From: Gammaproteobacteria bacterium
GTDB taxonomy: Bacteria > Pseudomonadota > Gammaproteobacteria > SZUA-229
Length of the DNA: 64,000 nt
Assembly (NCBI GenBank): GCA_029882395.1
Contig: JAOUKT010000005.1
Location: forward strand, 25,485-89,484
Direction: 5' to 3'
The notes beneath the pieces were generated by a model, which worked only from the letters and a program-made list of their open reading frames with translations, was not told where the DNA came from and searched no databases. Positions within the stretch are counted from its first letter, which is position 1. The number at the start of each line of letters is the position of its first letter. Made by a program: the position numbers and the translations under genes. Shown here in pieces: positions 37,778 through 46,390 of this stretch.

Positions 37778-38707
37778 ATGACAATGACCAATACAGCCAG
37801 CGCCGAACAACTGAATAAAGACTTTGCATTTAACACCGGCAACAACAGCCTCAGCATCATCAGCGGGCCAGCTGGCATAAGTCAGATCGAAATCCAGAAC
37901 CGCCAGGCCACAGCCCGCATCAGCCTGCAAGGTGCACATATACTCAGCTGGAAACCAAAAAACCAGACAGACGTTATCTGGCTGTCCCAAGAAGCAAACT
38001 TTGCAGCCGGTAAATCAGTACGCGGCGGCATTCCCATTTGCTGGCCATGGTTTGGTGCTCACCAAACTAATCAGGCTTACCCGGCGCACGGTTTTGCACG
38101 CACCGTATTATGGCAACTGACAAAAACCAGCGCCGTATCGGATGATGAAACAGAAATCAGCCTGAAACTGGTAACCAGTCAACTCGATGCAAGCTATCAG
38201 GCGATGTGGCCTCAGGCCACGACTGCCGAGTACATTATCAGTATCGGTAAAAAACTCGGCTTGAGACTGATCACACATAATCACAGTGATCAGGCAATCA
38301 GTATCGGCCAGGCTCTTCACAGCTACTTTAATGTTGACGATATCAGCAACACCGCAGTGCTGGGTTTAGAAAACAAAGACTATCTTGATAAAACGCTTGA
38401 TTTCAAACGCAACACGCAGCACGGCCCGGTTCTTATTGAGGCGGAAGTCGACAGAATCTATTTACAAACAACGGAAGCGCTGGTCATAGATAATAAAAAA
38501 AGAAAACTCAGCATCACAAAGCAGGGGAGCGCGACAACCGTTGTCTGGAACCCGGGAAAAGAAGTGGCTGAAAAAATGGGTGACTTAGGAGACAACGGTT
38601 ACCAGAAAATGTTGTGTGTGGAATCGGCTAATGCCGCAGAAGACTGCCGACAGATTGCAGCGGCTGAAAGTCATGAGCTATCAGTGCTCTACGAGCTGGA
38701 AAATTAA
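37778..38707 (+). CDS. D-hexose-6-phosphate mutarotase-like protein (YeaD)
   Basis: Aldose-1-epimerase superfamily protein of about 309 residues, related to E. coli YeaD/glucose-6-phosphate 1-epimerase. Typical segments: QGAHILSWKP, VRGGIPICWPWFGAH, YPAHGFAR and QALHSYFNV, the last carrying the conserved catalytic-region His. It interconverts alpha and beta anomers of hexose 6-phosphates. The frame extends upstream to 37724, but ATG 37778 or 37784 is closer to the family start. It converges with the GGDEF/EAL gene. Confidence 0.85.
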   Translation: MTMTNTASAEQLNKDFAFNTGNNSLSIISGPAGISQIEIQNRQATARISLQGAHILSWKPKNQTDVIWLSQEANFAAGKSVRGGIPICWPWFGAHQTNQAYPAHGFARTVLWQLTKTSAVSDDETEISLKLVTSQLDASYQAMWPQATTAEYIISIGKKLGLRLITHNHSDQAISIGQALHSYFNVDDISNTAVLGLENKDYLDKTLDFKRNTQHGPVLIEAEVDRIYLQTTEALVIDNKKRKLSITKQGSATTVVWNPGKEVAEKMGDLGDNGYQKMLCVESANAAEDCRQIAAAESHELSVLYELEN

Positions 38708-38722
38708 ACCGTATAAAGCCGC

Positions 38723-41092
38723 TTACAGGGATTTTTTTTCTGTTTTCTCATTGACAACAAAGTCGTTGTTGAATTCATAGGCCGGTACAGGTTTGCCAAT
38801 ATAATATCCCTGAACGTAGTCACAGTTCATAGCCAGTAAGCTGACGCGTGTTTTGTTGTCTTCAACACCTTCGGCAACAACCTTAAGGCCAAGGTTATGC
38901 GCCATATCAATAGTCGCGCGAACTATAATGGCATCATTCTCATCTTTTGTCATTTCAGTGACAAAGGAACGGTCTATTTTTAATTCGACAACGGGTAATT
39001 GTTTTAAATAACTTAAAGACGAATAACCGGTTCCAAAATCATCAACGGATAAAATAATACCCATAGCGCTGAGTTTCTCAAGGGTTTCAAGTGCACGAAT
39101 AGGGTCCTGCATGATATCGCTTTCAGTAATTTCCAGAGTCAGGCTTGCGGCAGGCAGATGATGTTTTTTTATTATCATTTTAACAAAATCAATAAAGCTG
39201 GCATCATGTAAACTGTGCACCGAAATATTCACGGAAACCGAGAGTTCGGGTGTGTGCGCGCGCCACTCTACGCATTGTTTAATTGCAGACTCAATCACAA
39301 AGCGGGTCAGTGGTTTTATCAAGCCGGTCTGCTCAGCCAGTGGTATGAAATCACCTGGCATAATCATGCCGCGATCAGCATGATACCATCGTAACAGGGC
39401 TTCAACGCCGCTTATGGTATTGGTCTGCAAATGCATTTTCGGCTGAAAATACAGTTCAAGCATTTCATGCTCAATGGCAAAACGAAAATCGGTCATTAAT
39501 GCCAGGCGGCCAATACTGTGTGTGTCTTTATCCGGGTTATAGACTTCGTAGCCCGTATTTTGCTGTTTCGCCAGGTACATAGCAATATCTGCACGCTGCA
39601 CGAGAATGTTGACGTCATTGCCATGAATCGGGCTTTCGGCCAGACCCAGACTAATGCCGACGCTTAAAGTGTGACCCTCAACAATAAAGGGCTTTTCAAA
39701 CTGACGTAGAACCTTGCGGGTAGATTTTATGGCCTGCTTCAAGTTGGTTTCCGGTAACAAAATACCAAACTCATCGCCGCCAAGGCGGGCAACGCTGTCT
39801 GTTTTTCTAAAAATTTTTAATAAACGCCGTGCAGCCTGCTGTAACACCAGGTCACCAATATGATGTCCCAGAGTATCATTGATTTCTTTAAAATGATTGA
39901 GGTCACTCATAATTAAAACCAGCGGTATGCTTCTTCTCTCAGCCCTGAGGATTTCCTGTTGCAGGCGATTATTAAGCAATTTCCGGTTAGGCAGGTCAGT
40001 CAGCGGATCATGTAATGCCTGGTGTTCAAGTGCGGCGGTCTCTTTCTCAACAGCATTGGTCAGCCGGTAAAAGACCGATTCAAGAACCTTGAGTTCATCA
40101 CCTTGTTTTGAAATATTGTGAGGCGTCATGTTCAGCGAGTTGGAAAACGACAGCACCCTGTTTGTAAACACTCGCAAACGGCGGATGACAAAAAACATCA
40201 TGATTAAAAAAGCCGAAATAAAAGTTACAGCCACGGTAAAACGCAACAGCCGTTCTTCACTGATAATGGCATTTGTTAACTGATCAATTTCAGCGGTGGA
40301 AACAAAAGAAATTAATTCGATAATGATATCGGTAGCACCGTAATCAAAAAATCCCTGACCGGTAATAAGATAACGGTTTTTAAGATCTGTGACCCTGGTG
40401 CCTGGCGGAATTAACTGGGAGTTGCTGCTGATCAGCACTTCCTCTTCGCCTTCGCTTAATAAGGCGATGACACTTGTGCCATCGAGTTCTACACCCTGTG
40501 AGGCAATTAAAAATTCCTCATCAAGTGCAGAAGCAAGCATCAGTTTTGCCGCAGGCTGGTTTTTTCTGTTGAGAATAATAGCGGTTGCTACCAGGTATGG
40601 CTGATTGCCTATTTGTGTTAAATAGCCCTGGTTATGGCTCAGGTTCAATAACATATTGTCAGGCTGCAATAATGTAGCAGGAGGCACAGCATCTCTGAGC
40701 TGGTAGTATTCAAGCACGCTGCCATTGTTATCGATAAGGAAAAAATACCTGGGGTGAATAAAGTTTCGAATGGTTGCAAGGTCGGGCAGCCAGGGCGGAA
40801 TGCGCTTATGAATTTTTATACCGCCCTTTTTTTGCCAGGAATTATTTGATACATGGTTAATGATGTTATGAGTCTTACTAAATAGCTTTAGCGTCTGGTG
40901 ATGGCCTTTAACGTAGCGGTCAAATAATATGCGCTGCTTTTCAGCCTGCAGGCTGAAACGTTCAGTCAGCCTTTGGTGAAAAACTTCTGTCAGGCTGCCG
41001 GTCTGAAACTCATCGGATATAAACCATACACCTATACTGATAATGATCGTATAGATAAATACTTTGGTGAGCAGTGAAATTCGTGCAAGCAC
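38723..41092 (-). CDS. GGDEF/EAL c-di-GMP enzyme with periplasmic sensor region
   Basis: Bitopic protein of 789 residues. A membrane helix at about 8-27, a periplasmic region of about 250 residues, a second helix near 285-303 and a HAMP-like linker lead into a GGDEF domain with an intact active-site motif (RLGGDEFGIL) and an EAL domain with intact GVEALLRW and DDFGTGYSSL. Both catalytic halves look functional, so it may make or break c-di-GMP. It starts 17 bases after the stop of a PstS-like binding protein gene, which suggests that protein delivers the signal. Confidence 0.92.
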   Translation of the reverse strand: MLARISLLTKVFIYTIIISIGVWFISDEFQTGSLTEVFHQRLTERFSLQAEKQRILFDRYVKGHHQTLKLFSKTHNIINHVSNNSWQKKGGIKIHKRIPPWLPDLATIRNFIHPRYFFLIDNNGSVLEYYQLRDAVPPATLLQPDNMLLNLSHNQGYLTQIGNQPYLVATAIILNRKNQPAAKLMLASALDEEFLIASQGVELDGTSVIALLSEGEEEVLISSNSQLIPPGTRVTDLKNRYLITGQGFFDYGATDIIIELISFVSTAEIDQLTNAIISEERLLRFTVAVTFISAFLIMMFFVIRRLRVFTNRVLSFSNSLNMTPHNISKQGDELKVLESVFYRLTNAVEKETAALEHQALHDPLTDLPNRKLLNNRLQQEILRAERRSIPLVLIMSDLNHFKEINDTLGHHIGDLVLQQAARRLLKIFRKTDSVARLGGDEFGILLPETNLKQAIKSTRKVLRQFEKPFIVEGHTLSVGISLGLAESPIHGNDVNILVQRADIAMYLAKQQNTGYEVYNPDKDTHSIGRLALMTDFRFAIEHEMLELYFQPKMHLQTNTISGVEALLRWYHADRGMIMPGDFIPLAEQTGLIKPLTRFVIESAIKQCVEWRAHTPELSVSVNISVHSLHDASFIDFVKMIIKKHHLPAASLTLEITESDIMQDPIRALETLEKLSAMGIILSVDDFGTGYSSLSYLKQLPVVELKIDRSFVTEMTKDENDAIIVRATIDMAHNLGLKVVAEGVEDNKTRVSLLAMNCDYVQGYYIGKPVPAYEFNNDFVVNEKTEKKSL

Positions 41093-41109
41093 GGAAGCGA
41101 GGCCTGTAA

Positions 41110-42135
41110 TCAGAGTGACCCCTCAGGCTCGCCAATTAACTCATCATGCCTGAATTTCCAGCCGGCTTTTCGCAAACGGGACGGTGGAATATAGTCAACC
41201 TCACTGTGAATTTTTTCAATATGAGCCTGCAAATATTTAACCAGCCTGATCGCATCCTGTTTCTGGTGCTGATGCTGCCATGTTGTCAGGCTATAACTGC
41301 GGTATAACGGGTATTGGCCTGTTAAAACATAATCTAAATCTTTTGCCGAGTGTCCATCGATATTGAGCATGCGAACCTCGCCTTTGTTGCGATAGACATC
41401 TACCATTAAAGGCACTTCCCAGCCGATAGCAGCCTTGTTTCTGGCAACCTGAGAAATCATATCCGCAATCACACCGACCTCGAACAGGCGGGGGCTAAAT
41501 TTATTTTCATTACTCAGTAGTGAGCGCCAGTGCCCCGGCCTGATTTTGCAATGCAAGCGACCAACCGGTTTTATAAAACCGGTTAATACAGGGGCGGCAC
41601 CTTCAACCGCAGACCATTTTGATACTTTTCCCTGGAAAATATCACGCGCCTGCTGAATACTCAGGTTCGTTAGCGGGTTAGACGGGTGCACAATTAAAGC
41701 AATCGGAGAGATACCCAGCGAGTGGAATTCCATGCCCGGCAAGCGGTCATTTACGCCGGGAGGGCAGCAGAAGGCACCGACATCTACTTTTTTCTTTAAT
41801 AAGCGTCCAGACGTAATACCACAGGTACCATGAAGCAGGGTGATTTTGATATTATTTTTTTTCGCAAAATCAGCAATCAGCTGTTTAAACAGCGGGTGAG
41901 TCTGCTGGCCCAGGGCAACGACAAGGTCGGCGTCTTTATATTTGTCATCGTATTGTAAGGGTTTGTCTGCCCAGTCTTTATTAACCGGAGCCAGCGCTGA
42001 AGGATCACTAAATGCCGCATCGTGACGATGCACATGCTCATCTTTTGCCAGCGCATTGCCAGCGAGTATGCAATGCAAAATAAAACCAACAAAACCCAGA
42101 CGCAGATATTTCTTTGATTCAATAAAGATCGTCAT
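41110..42135 (-). CDS. PstS-like periplasmic substrate-binding protein
   Basis: Exported binding protein of 341 residues with a signal peptide (cleaved about after ALA, residue 30) and a PBP-type phosphate-like binding fold. The region LHGTCGITSGRLLKKKVDVG resembles the loop that holds the anion in PstS proteins, and ALIVHPSNPLTNLSIQQ the following strand-helix. Several extra cysteines (GTCG, FCCPPG) are unusual. No ABC permease or ATPase genes accompany it; the next gene is a GGDEF/EAL protein 17 bases downstream, so a sensing rather than transport role is inferred. Confidence 0.78.
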   Translation of the reverse strand: MTIFIESKKYLRLGFVGFILHCILAGNALAKDEHVHRHDAAFSDPSALAPVNKDWADKPLQYDDKYKDADLVVALGQQTHPLFKQLIADFAKKNNIKITLLHGTCGITSGRLLKKKVDVGAFCCPPGVNDRLPGMEFHSLGISPIALIVHPSNPLTNLSIQQARDIFQGKVSKWSAVEGAAPVLTGFIKPVGRLHCKIRPGHWRSLLSNENKFSPRLFEVGVIADMISQVARNKAAIGWEVPLMVDVYRNKGEVRMLNIDGHSAKDLDYVLTGQYPLYRSYSLTTWQHQHQKQDAIRLVKYLQAHIEKIHSEVDYIPPSRLRKAGWKFRHDELIGEPEGSL

Positions 42136-42417
42136 TAGCAGATATTCCCCATTAACTGTCTATTTATTAACTATAGACTTAAAAAAACGCTTTTTTCGTT
42201 ATATTCGCTATATGAAATGCCTGTGTTGGCGGCATTACAGTGGCTTCTTTTATAAAGGTTATAGGAAAACAGAGCATGCCTCTATGTAACAGATCAATAT
42301 ATACGTAATAACCCTTAAAAGGTTTGGATTGAGTCAAAAAGGCTTGTCTGCTATGCCGCAAAAGCAAACACAGGTTAGCTGATTGCGAAAATAAACCGAA
42401 ATAAATGAACACAACGC

Positions 42418-43083
42418 TCAGCTTGCAGTATTAACGATGACACCGTCTTTGAGAAAGATTTCTTTTTCGGCCATGGCGGCATAGTCTGGCTCGTGTGTGA
42501 CCAGAATCAGTGTCATGCCCCATTCTTTATTGGCCTTTTTTAATATATCCATCACGATTTTGCTATTAACAGAATCCAGGTTGCCGGTGGGCTCGTCAGC
42601 AAACAGATAACGCGGTTTCATCGACAGTGCGCGCACAATGGCCACGCGCTGCTGTTCACCACCGGATAATTGCGAAGGCAGTTTATCGCGGGCAGTCTGT
42701 ATATCAAACAATTCAAATAATGCGTTAACATGTGTTTTTGCATCGACATTATTATTTTTTCGTGCAGGCAGCAATGCGTTTTCCAGTGCAGTGAGTTCCG
42801 GCAGTAAATAATGAAACTGAAAGACAAAGCCCAGACTTTCATTTCTGAACTGGTGAAGTGCATCAACACTTAACTCAGCAGGTGACTGGCCATCGATCAT
42901 CACCGAACCACTTGAGGGCAGATCGAGAGTACTTAACAAATACAATAACGTGCTTTTGCCGGATCCGGAACGCCCGGAGATAGATACAAAGTCGCCGTCT
43001 TCAATGTTTAAATCAATGCCTTTTATGATGACGGTTGGCGGCTCACCAAATGACTTGATCAGTCGCTGACAGCTAATGCCCAT
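42418..43083 (-). CDS. ABC transporter ATP-binding protein (LolD/MacB type)
   Basis: Nucleotide-binding subunit of 221 residues. Walker A is GRSGSGKST (about 36-44), ABC signature LSGGEQQR, Walker B YLFADEPTGNLD and the switch His in LVTHEPDYAA are all intact. The sequence class is that of LolD/FtsE/MacB-type exporters acting with FtsX-like permeases. It is the last gene of a five-gene minus-strand block and begins directly after the permease stop codon. Confidence 0.92.
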   Translation of the reverse strand: MGISCQRLIKSFGEPPTVIIKGIDLNIEDGDFVSISGRSGSGKSTLLYLLSTLDLPSSGSVMIDGQSPAELSVDALHQFRNESLGFVFQFHYLLPELTALENALLPARKNNNVDAKTHVNALFELFDIQTARDKLPSQLSGGEQQRVAIVRALSMKPRYLFADEPTGNLDSVNSKIVMDILKKANKEWGMTLILVTHEPDYAAMAEKEIFLKDGVIVNTAS

Positions 43084-44328
43084 TTAAATCTCCGAGCGGA
43101 TAATATCGATAGGTGTTAAACGGCTGGCCGCCAGGGCTGGCAGTAAGCTGGCTAAAATAGCCGAGAAAAAAGCCATGGCAAAGCCCATAATATAAATCGA
43201 AGGCGCAAATGAAATAATCAGCGTATTACCGGAACCAATATGCACGTTGAGCTCAATGGTTTCAATATACAAATTAAGCCCAAAACCCACTAACAAACCA
43301 AACAATGCACCGGAAAAACCCAGCATCACACCCTGAATTAAAAACAACTGCAATATCATTGAAGGCGGATAGCCAATAGAACGCAAAATCGCAATCTCAC
43401 GCCGTTTCTGGTTAACAATGATACTCAGCACATTATAAATGCCGAAGGCAGCGACCACCAAAATAGCCGTGGTGACCGTGATGCGAACAATATCCTGAAA
43501 TACAAAAATCTGCAGGAAGCTGGCATTGACTTCTTCCCAGCTTTCTACCTTGTCACGACTCACCAGCGCCCATGCGCCGGCCATCGCCTGTGCAAGATTG
43601 ATATCAACCAGTGCGACTGAAATCTCATTGATCTGTCCCGGGGTTTTATTCAGTTGCTGTACGTCGTTGAGCGAGGCAATCATTAACGTTTTATCAACAT
43701 CCTCGACAGATAAGCTGAGTACTCCGGCAATTTTTAACGGCCTCAGTTCAGCCTGACCAGAGGAGACCATAATGGTATCACCAAGCCGTGCACCGAGACT
43801 TTCCAGTAGCAGGTTGCCGACGATGACCCGGTTGCCGCTGTTTTTAAGAACATCGAGTGAGCCCTGTTGAATGTACTGACTGATATCCAGTACTTTTTCA
43901 TATAACGCCGGCACAACACCAACCAGTACCGCCGGGTGACGTGTGTCGGCTTTTGAAATAATCACGCTCATATTCAGCGTGGGCGAATAAGCGACAACTT
44001 CCGGGTCTTCACGCAGGCGGTCAAACCAGCCCTGCGGGTATAAAATATGGGCTTCTTCTCTTTTTCCTGAGGGGGGAGATAACCAGCTAATCATTTCACC
44101 CTGAGGATAAAAGCGCCGTGTCATTTCGTCTTTATCAACACTCTGGTCGCGGGCAGAAATTCTAATATGTGCGGTATTGCTCAACAGTCGGTCAACCACA
44201 AATTCACGCATGCCCAGTTGCAGACCGGAGATAATCGCAAACATCATAGTGCCCATGCTAATGCCTAAAAAAATAAGGGCGGTCTGGCGCTTACGCGATA
44301 ACAAATGCCTGATAGCAAGAAAAAACAT
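43084..44328 (-). CDS. FtsX/MacB-type ABC permease
   Basis: Permease of 414 residues with the four-helix MacB/FtsX arrangement: one helix at about 17-37, a large periplasmic domain (40-270), and three helices in the C-terminal third (TTAILVVAAFGIYNVL; LFLIQGVMLGFSGALFGLLV; IYIMGFAMAFFSAILASLLPA). LAASRLTPIDIIRSE at the end is the typical ATPase-contact tail. TGATG joins it to the adaptor gene. Such systems move lipoproteins, peptides or other hydrophobic molecules from the periplasmic side. Confidence 0.9.
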   Translation of the reverse strand: MFFLAIRHLLSRKRQTALIFLGISMGTMMFAIISGLQLGMREFVVDRLLSNTAHIRISARDQSVDKDEMTRRFYPQGEMISWLSPPSGKREEAHILYPQGWFDRLREDPEVVAYSPTLNMSVIISKADTRHPAVLVGVVPALYEKVLDISQYIQQGSLDVLKNSGNRVIVGNLLLESLGARLGDTIMVSSGQAELRPLKIAGVLSLSVEDVDKTLMIASLNDVQQLNKTPGQINEISVALVDINLAQAMAGAWALVSRDKVESWEEVNASFLQIFVFQDIVRITVTTAILVVAAFGIYNVLSIIVNQKRREIAILRSIGYPPSMILQLFLIQGVMLGFSGALFGLLVGFGLNLYIETIELNVHIGSGNTLIISFAPSIYIMGFAMAFFSAILASLLPALAASRLTPIDIIRSEI

Positions 44329-45137
44329 CAGCCTTTCTGCTTCACGATAATGTCGTCGTGATCATGCAGGTCGCCATCAATGACTTCTGCCCAGTTGCCA
44401 TCAACATTGCCAATTTTCACGCTTATTATTTTCTTCTTGCCGTTACGGCGCACATGTAAACGGCCGCTGTTAATGGCAGATAACGGTACTAACAACGCGT
44501 TTTCTTTTCTGCCAACTTCTATTGCTACATCGGCCGTCATGCCCGGCAATACATTTGTATTCAAACCGTCAACAGTGATATGGGCCAGAAATTCATCATT
44601 TTGCGGGAACACAGATCTGACTTTTCCGGTCAGAATTTCACCGCGTATGCTCTCGAAAATAACGTTTACCGTTTGTCCTGGCGTGACCCGTAAGGCACCC
44701 TGTTGCTCGAGTGAAACTTCAATGTATTTATGCAGTATATCTTCCATGCGTAAAATGGTTTGCTGGGGAAATACCTGCTGAGATTCGCTGAAATTAACCG
44801 CCGTTACCGTGCCATCGAAAGGGGCGTAAAATGTCAGCCCGCCTGCCATTTCAATTAAAGCCTCAGCCTTTTTTACATGACTGCCTTCGCGCACATGAAT
44901 TTTATTAACCTGCTTGATGATCGCCAGCTTCACTTCATAAAATTTATCAGGTTTGACTTTGCCAAGGCCATAAATGGCTTCTATGATCGGTCCACGTTTG
45001 GGTTTGAGGTACTGCACCTGATTATGGCTAACATTCACTAGCAGTAAACTGATTATTAACAAGCTCACCGTGGCCAGCAAAACTGACCAGAGCAAATGTT
45101 GTTTAATCAGTTTCAGCATAGGTGTCCTTGTCATCAA
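44328..45137 (-). CDS. Periplasmic adaptor (HlyD/MacA-like) subunit
   Basis: Membrane-anchored adaptor of 269 residues: N-terminal helix (about 10-32), a barrel-sandwich part (VNKIHVREGSHVKKAEALI; FYAPFDGTVTAVNF), and beta-barrel part (VTPGQTVNVIFESIRGEI; NVLPGMTADVAIEVGR). It lacks the long alpha-helical hairpin of MacA, so it is short for its class and may not reach a TolC channel by the usual route. It lies between the Slp genes and the permease and overlaps the latter by one base. Confidence 0.85.
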   Translation of the reverse strand: MMTRTPMLKLIKQHLLWSVLLATVSLLIISLLLVNVSHNQVQYLKPKRGPIIEAIYGLGKVKPDKFYEVKLAIIKQVNKIHVREGSHVKKAEALIEMAGGLTFYAPFDGTVTAVNFSESQQVFPQQTILRMEDILHKYIEVSLEQQGALRVTPGQTVNVIFESIRGEILTGKVRSVFPQNDEFLAHITVDGLNTNVLPGMTADVAIEVGRKENALLVPLSAINSGRLHVRRNGKKKIISVKIGNVDGNWAEVIDGDLHDHDDIIVKQKG

Positions 45138-45154
45138 ACAGTCAGCAGAAAAGC

Positions 45155-45640
45155 TTATAACTCAATGCCAATACCAAAATGAAAAGTGCTGCGGCTGCGC
45201 TTATCGTAGGCCGGCCACAAATGCAGTTGTCTGGCGCTGAGTACGGGGTAGCTGAGCGTACTGGCACCAACCAGTGCCTGTTTAACCTCGCTAATCGTGC
45301 CCATCACGGTTATTGTCCTGCCCTGTGCATAAATCATCGGCTCAAGAAAACCTTTATGGTCGATAATAAAACGCCCCAGCGGCATATTTTTTATCAGTGG
45401 TTCATTGTCATCATCCAGAGGGTAGGCCAGCACCTCAATCTGGGTTGTGGTTTTTAAGTTCTGAGTTTGCAAGATAATACCGCCCCATAATGCCAGCTTG
45501 CCGCGGTGAAGCTCAGGCTCTTTAATAACGGCTTCAGGGCTTAGAGACGGATCGGCCAGCGAGCTGTCAAAATCAGGCGTGGTGCCACAACTGAGTAACA
45601 TACCGATGAACATAAAAAGAAAAAACTTAACAGTCATCAT
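45155..45640 (-). CDS. Slp family outer-membrane lipoprotein
   Basis: Small lipoprotein of 161 residues. The signal peptide ends in LLSCGTT, and the mature part has the Slp fold: KLALWGGIILQTQNLKTTTQ, EVLAYPLDDDNEP, GRFIIDHKGFLEPMIYAQGR and AGVASTLS-like strands. E. coli Slp is a starvation-inducible outer-membrane lipoprotein. The gene overlaps the end of a second Slp gene by 4 bases (ATGA) and is 17 bases upstream of the adaptor gene, so both Slp proteins are wired to an ABC exporter. Confidence 0.85.
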   Translation of the reverse strand: MMTVKFFLFMFIGMLLSCGTTPDFDSSLADPSLSPEAVIKEPELHRGKLALWGGIILQTQNLKTTTQIEVLAYPLDDDNEPLIKNMPLGRFIIDHKGFLEPMIYAQGRTITVMGTISEVKQALVGASTLSYPVLSARQLHLWPAYDKRSRSTFHFGIGIEL

Positions 45641-46212
45641 GGGTCTCGCAGGTTGCTTTTGCGTGGAAAGGGGTACGGGTAATAATAAGGTGAATACAGG
45701 GGTGAATAGATATCATGCCACCAAAAAGGCGGGTAGTCAGCGACGTTGGATTCCGGCTTAGCCGGCCATAAATAATAGTGATCCACCTTAATCACCGGGT
45801 ACTCGTAAGAAAATTCACCAATGTTAAGCGCCTGCGTCCTCATTAGCTGGCCTGTTACCGTTATCAGTCGTTCAGGTTTGTAGACCAAAGGTTCAACAAA
45901 CTCATCGATAATGGCAATAAAACGTCCCGGGCTGTTGTCCGTTATCTGCGGTTCACCCACTTTATTCAAAGGCAAGGCAATAATGCTTAACCAGCTGCTG
46001 TTTTTTTTGTTTTCGGTCTTGAGAATAACACCGCCCCAGCGAACCGTTTGTGAGAGATAACGATCAGCGTGCTGACGAACCTGTGTGATATCCGGCGCAG
46101 CGTCAGGGGCATGTTTGATACTAGCGGGAATGTGTGAGCTGCAGGCTGGTAGCAGCAGGGCAGTAAGAAGCCAGGCGAATGAAACAAAAGCGGACAGATA
46201 TTTTATTCTCAT
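45637..46212 (-). CDS. Slp family outer-membrane lipoprotein, second copy
   Basis: Lipoprotein of about 191 residues, first gene of the exporter block. Lipobox LPAC gives lipidated Cys near residue 24. The Slp signature runs WGGVILKTENKKNSSWLSII, PGRFIAIIDEFVEPLVYKPE and HYYLWPAKPE; a longer tail rich in Tyr, Pro and Trp (PPFWWHDIYSPLYSPYYYPY) distinguishes it from the first copy and could contact other envelope components. ATG 46212, with AAGGGTG upstream, fits the signal peptide; the frame is open to 46260. Confidence 0.82.
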   Translation of the reverse strand: MRIKYLSAFVSFAWLLTALLLPACSSHIPASIKHAPDAAPDITQVRQHADRYLSQTVRWGGVILKTENKKNSSWLSIIALPLNKVGEPQITDNSPGRFIAIIDEFVEPLVYKPERLITVTGQLMRTQALNIGEFSYEYPVIKVDHYYLWPAKPESNVADYPPFWWHDIYSPLYSPYYYPYPFPRKSNLRDP

Positions 46213-46342
46213 CAGAAACACCCTTAGATAGTTTCTAATATGTGCTTTAGAATACAGCACAATAAGAATGAAAAATATGACTTAAGTCAGCTTTTATCTT
46301 ACTACTGTATTAAAGATAATCAAACACTGTTTTAACCGGGCC

Positions 46343-46372
46343 TGCGATAGCGGCCAGTTTATCGCCGTTAGC
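46343..46372 (+). repeat. Recurrent intergenic motif, copy A
   Basis: Begins TGCGATAGCGGCCAGTTTAT and ends CGCCGTTAGC; GCGATA and TATCGC can form a stem. It is downstream of the cardiolipin-synthase-like gene and resembles copy B at 47846 on the other side of that gene, in the same orientation. Confidence 0.4.
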
Positions 46373-46390
46373 TAAAATCGACTGCAGCAT

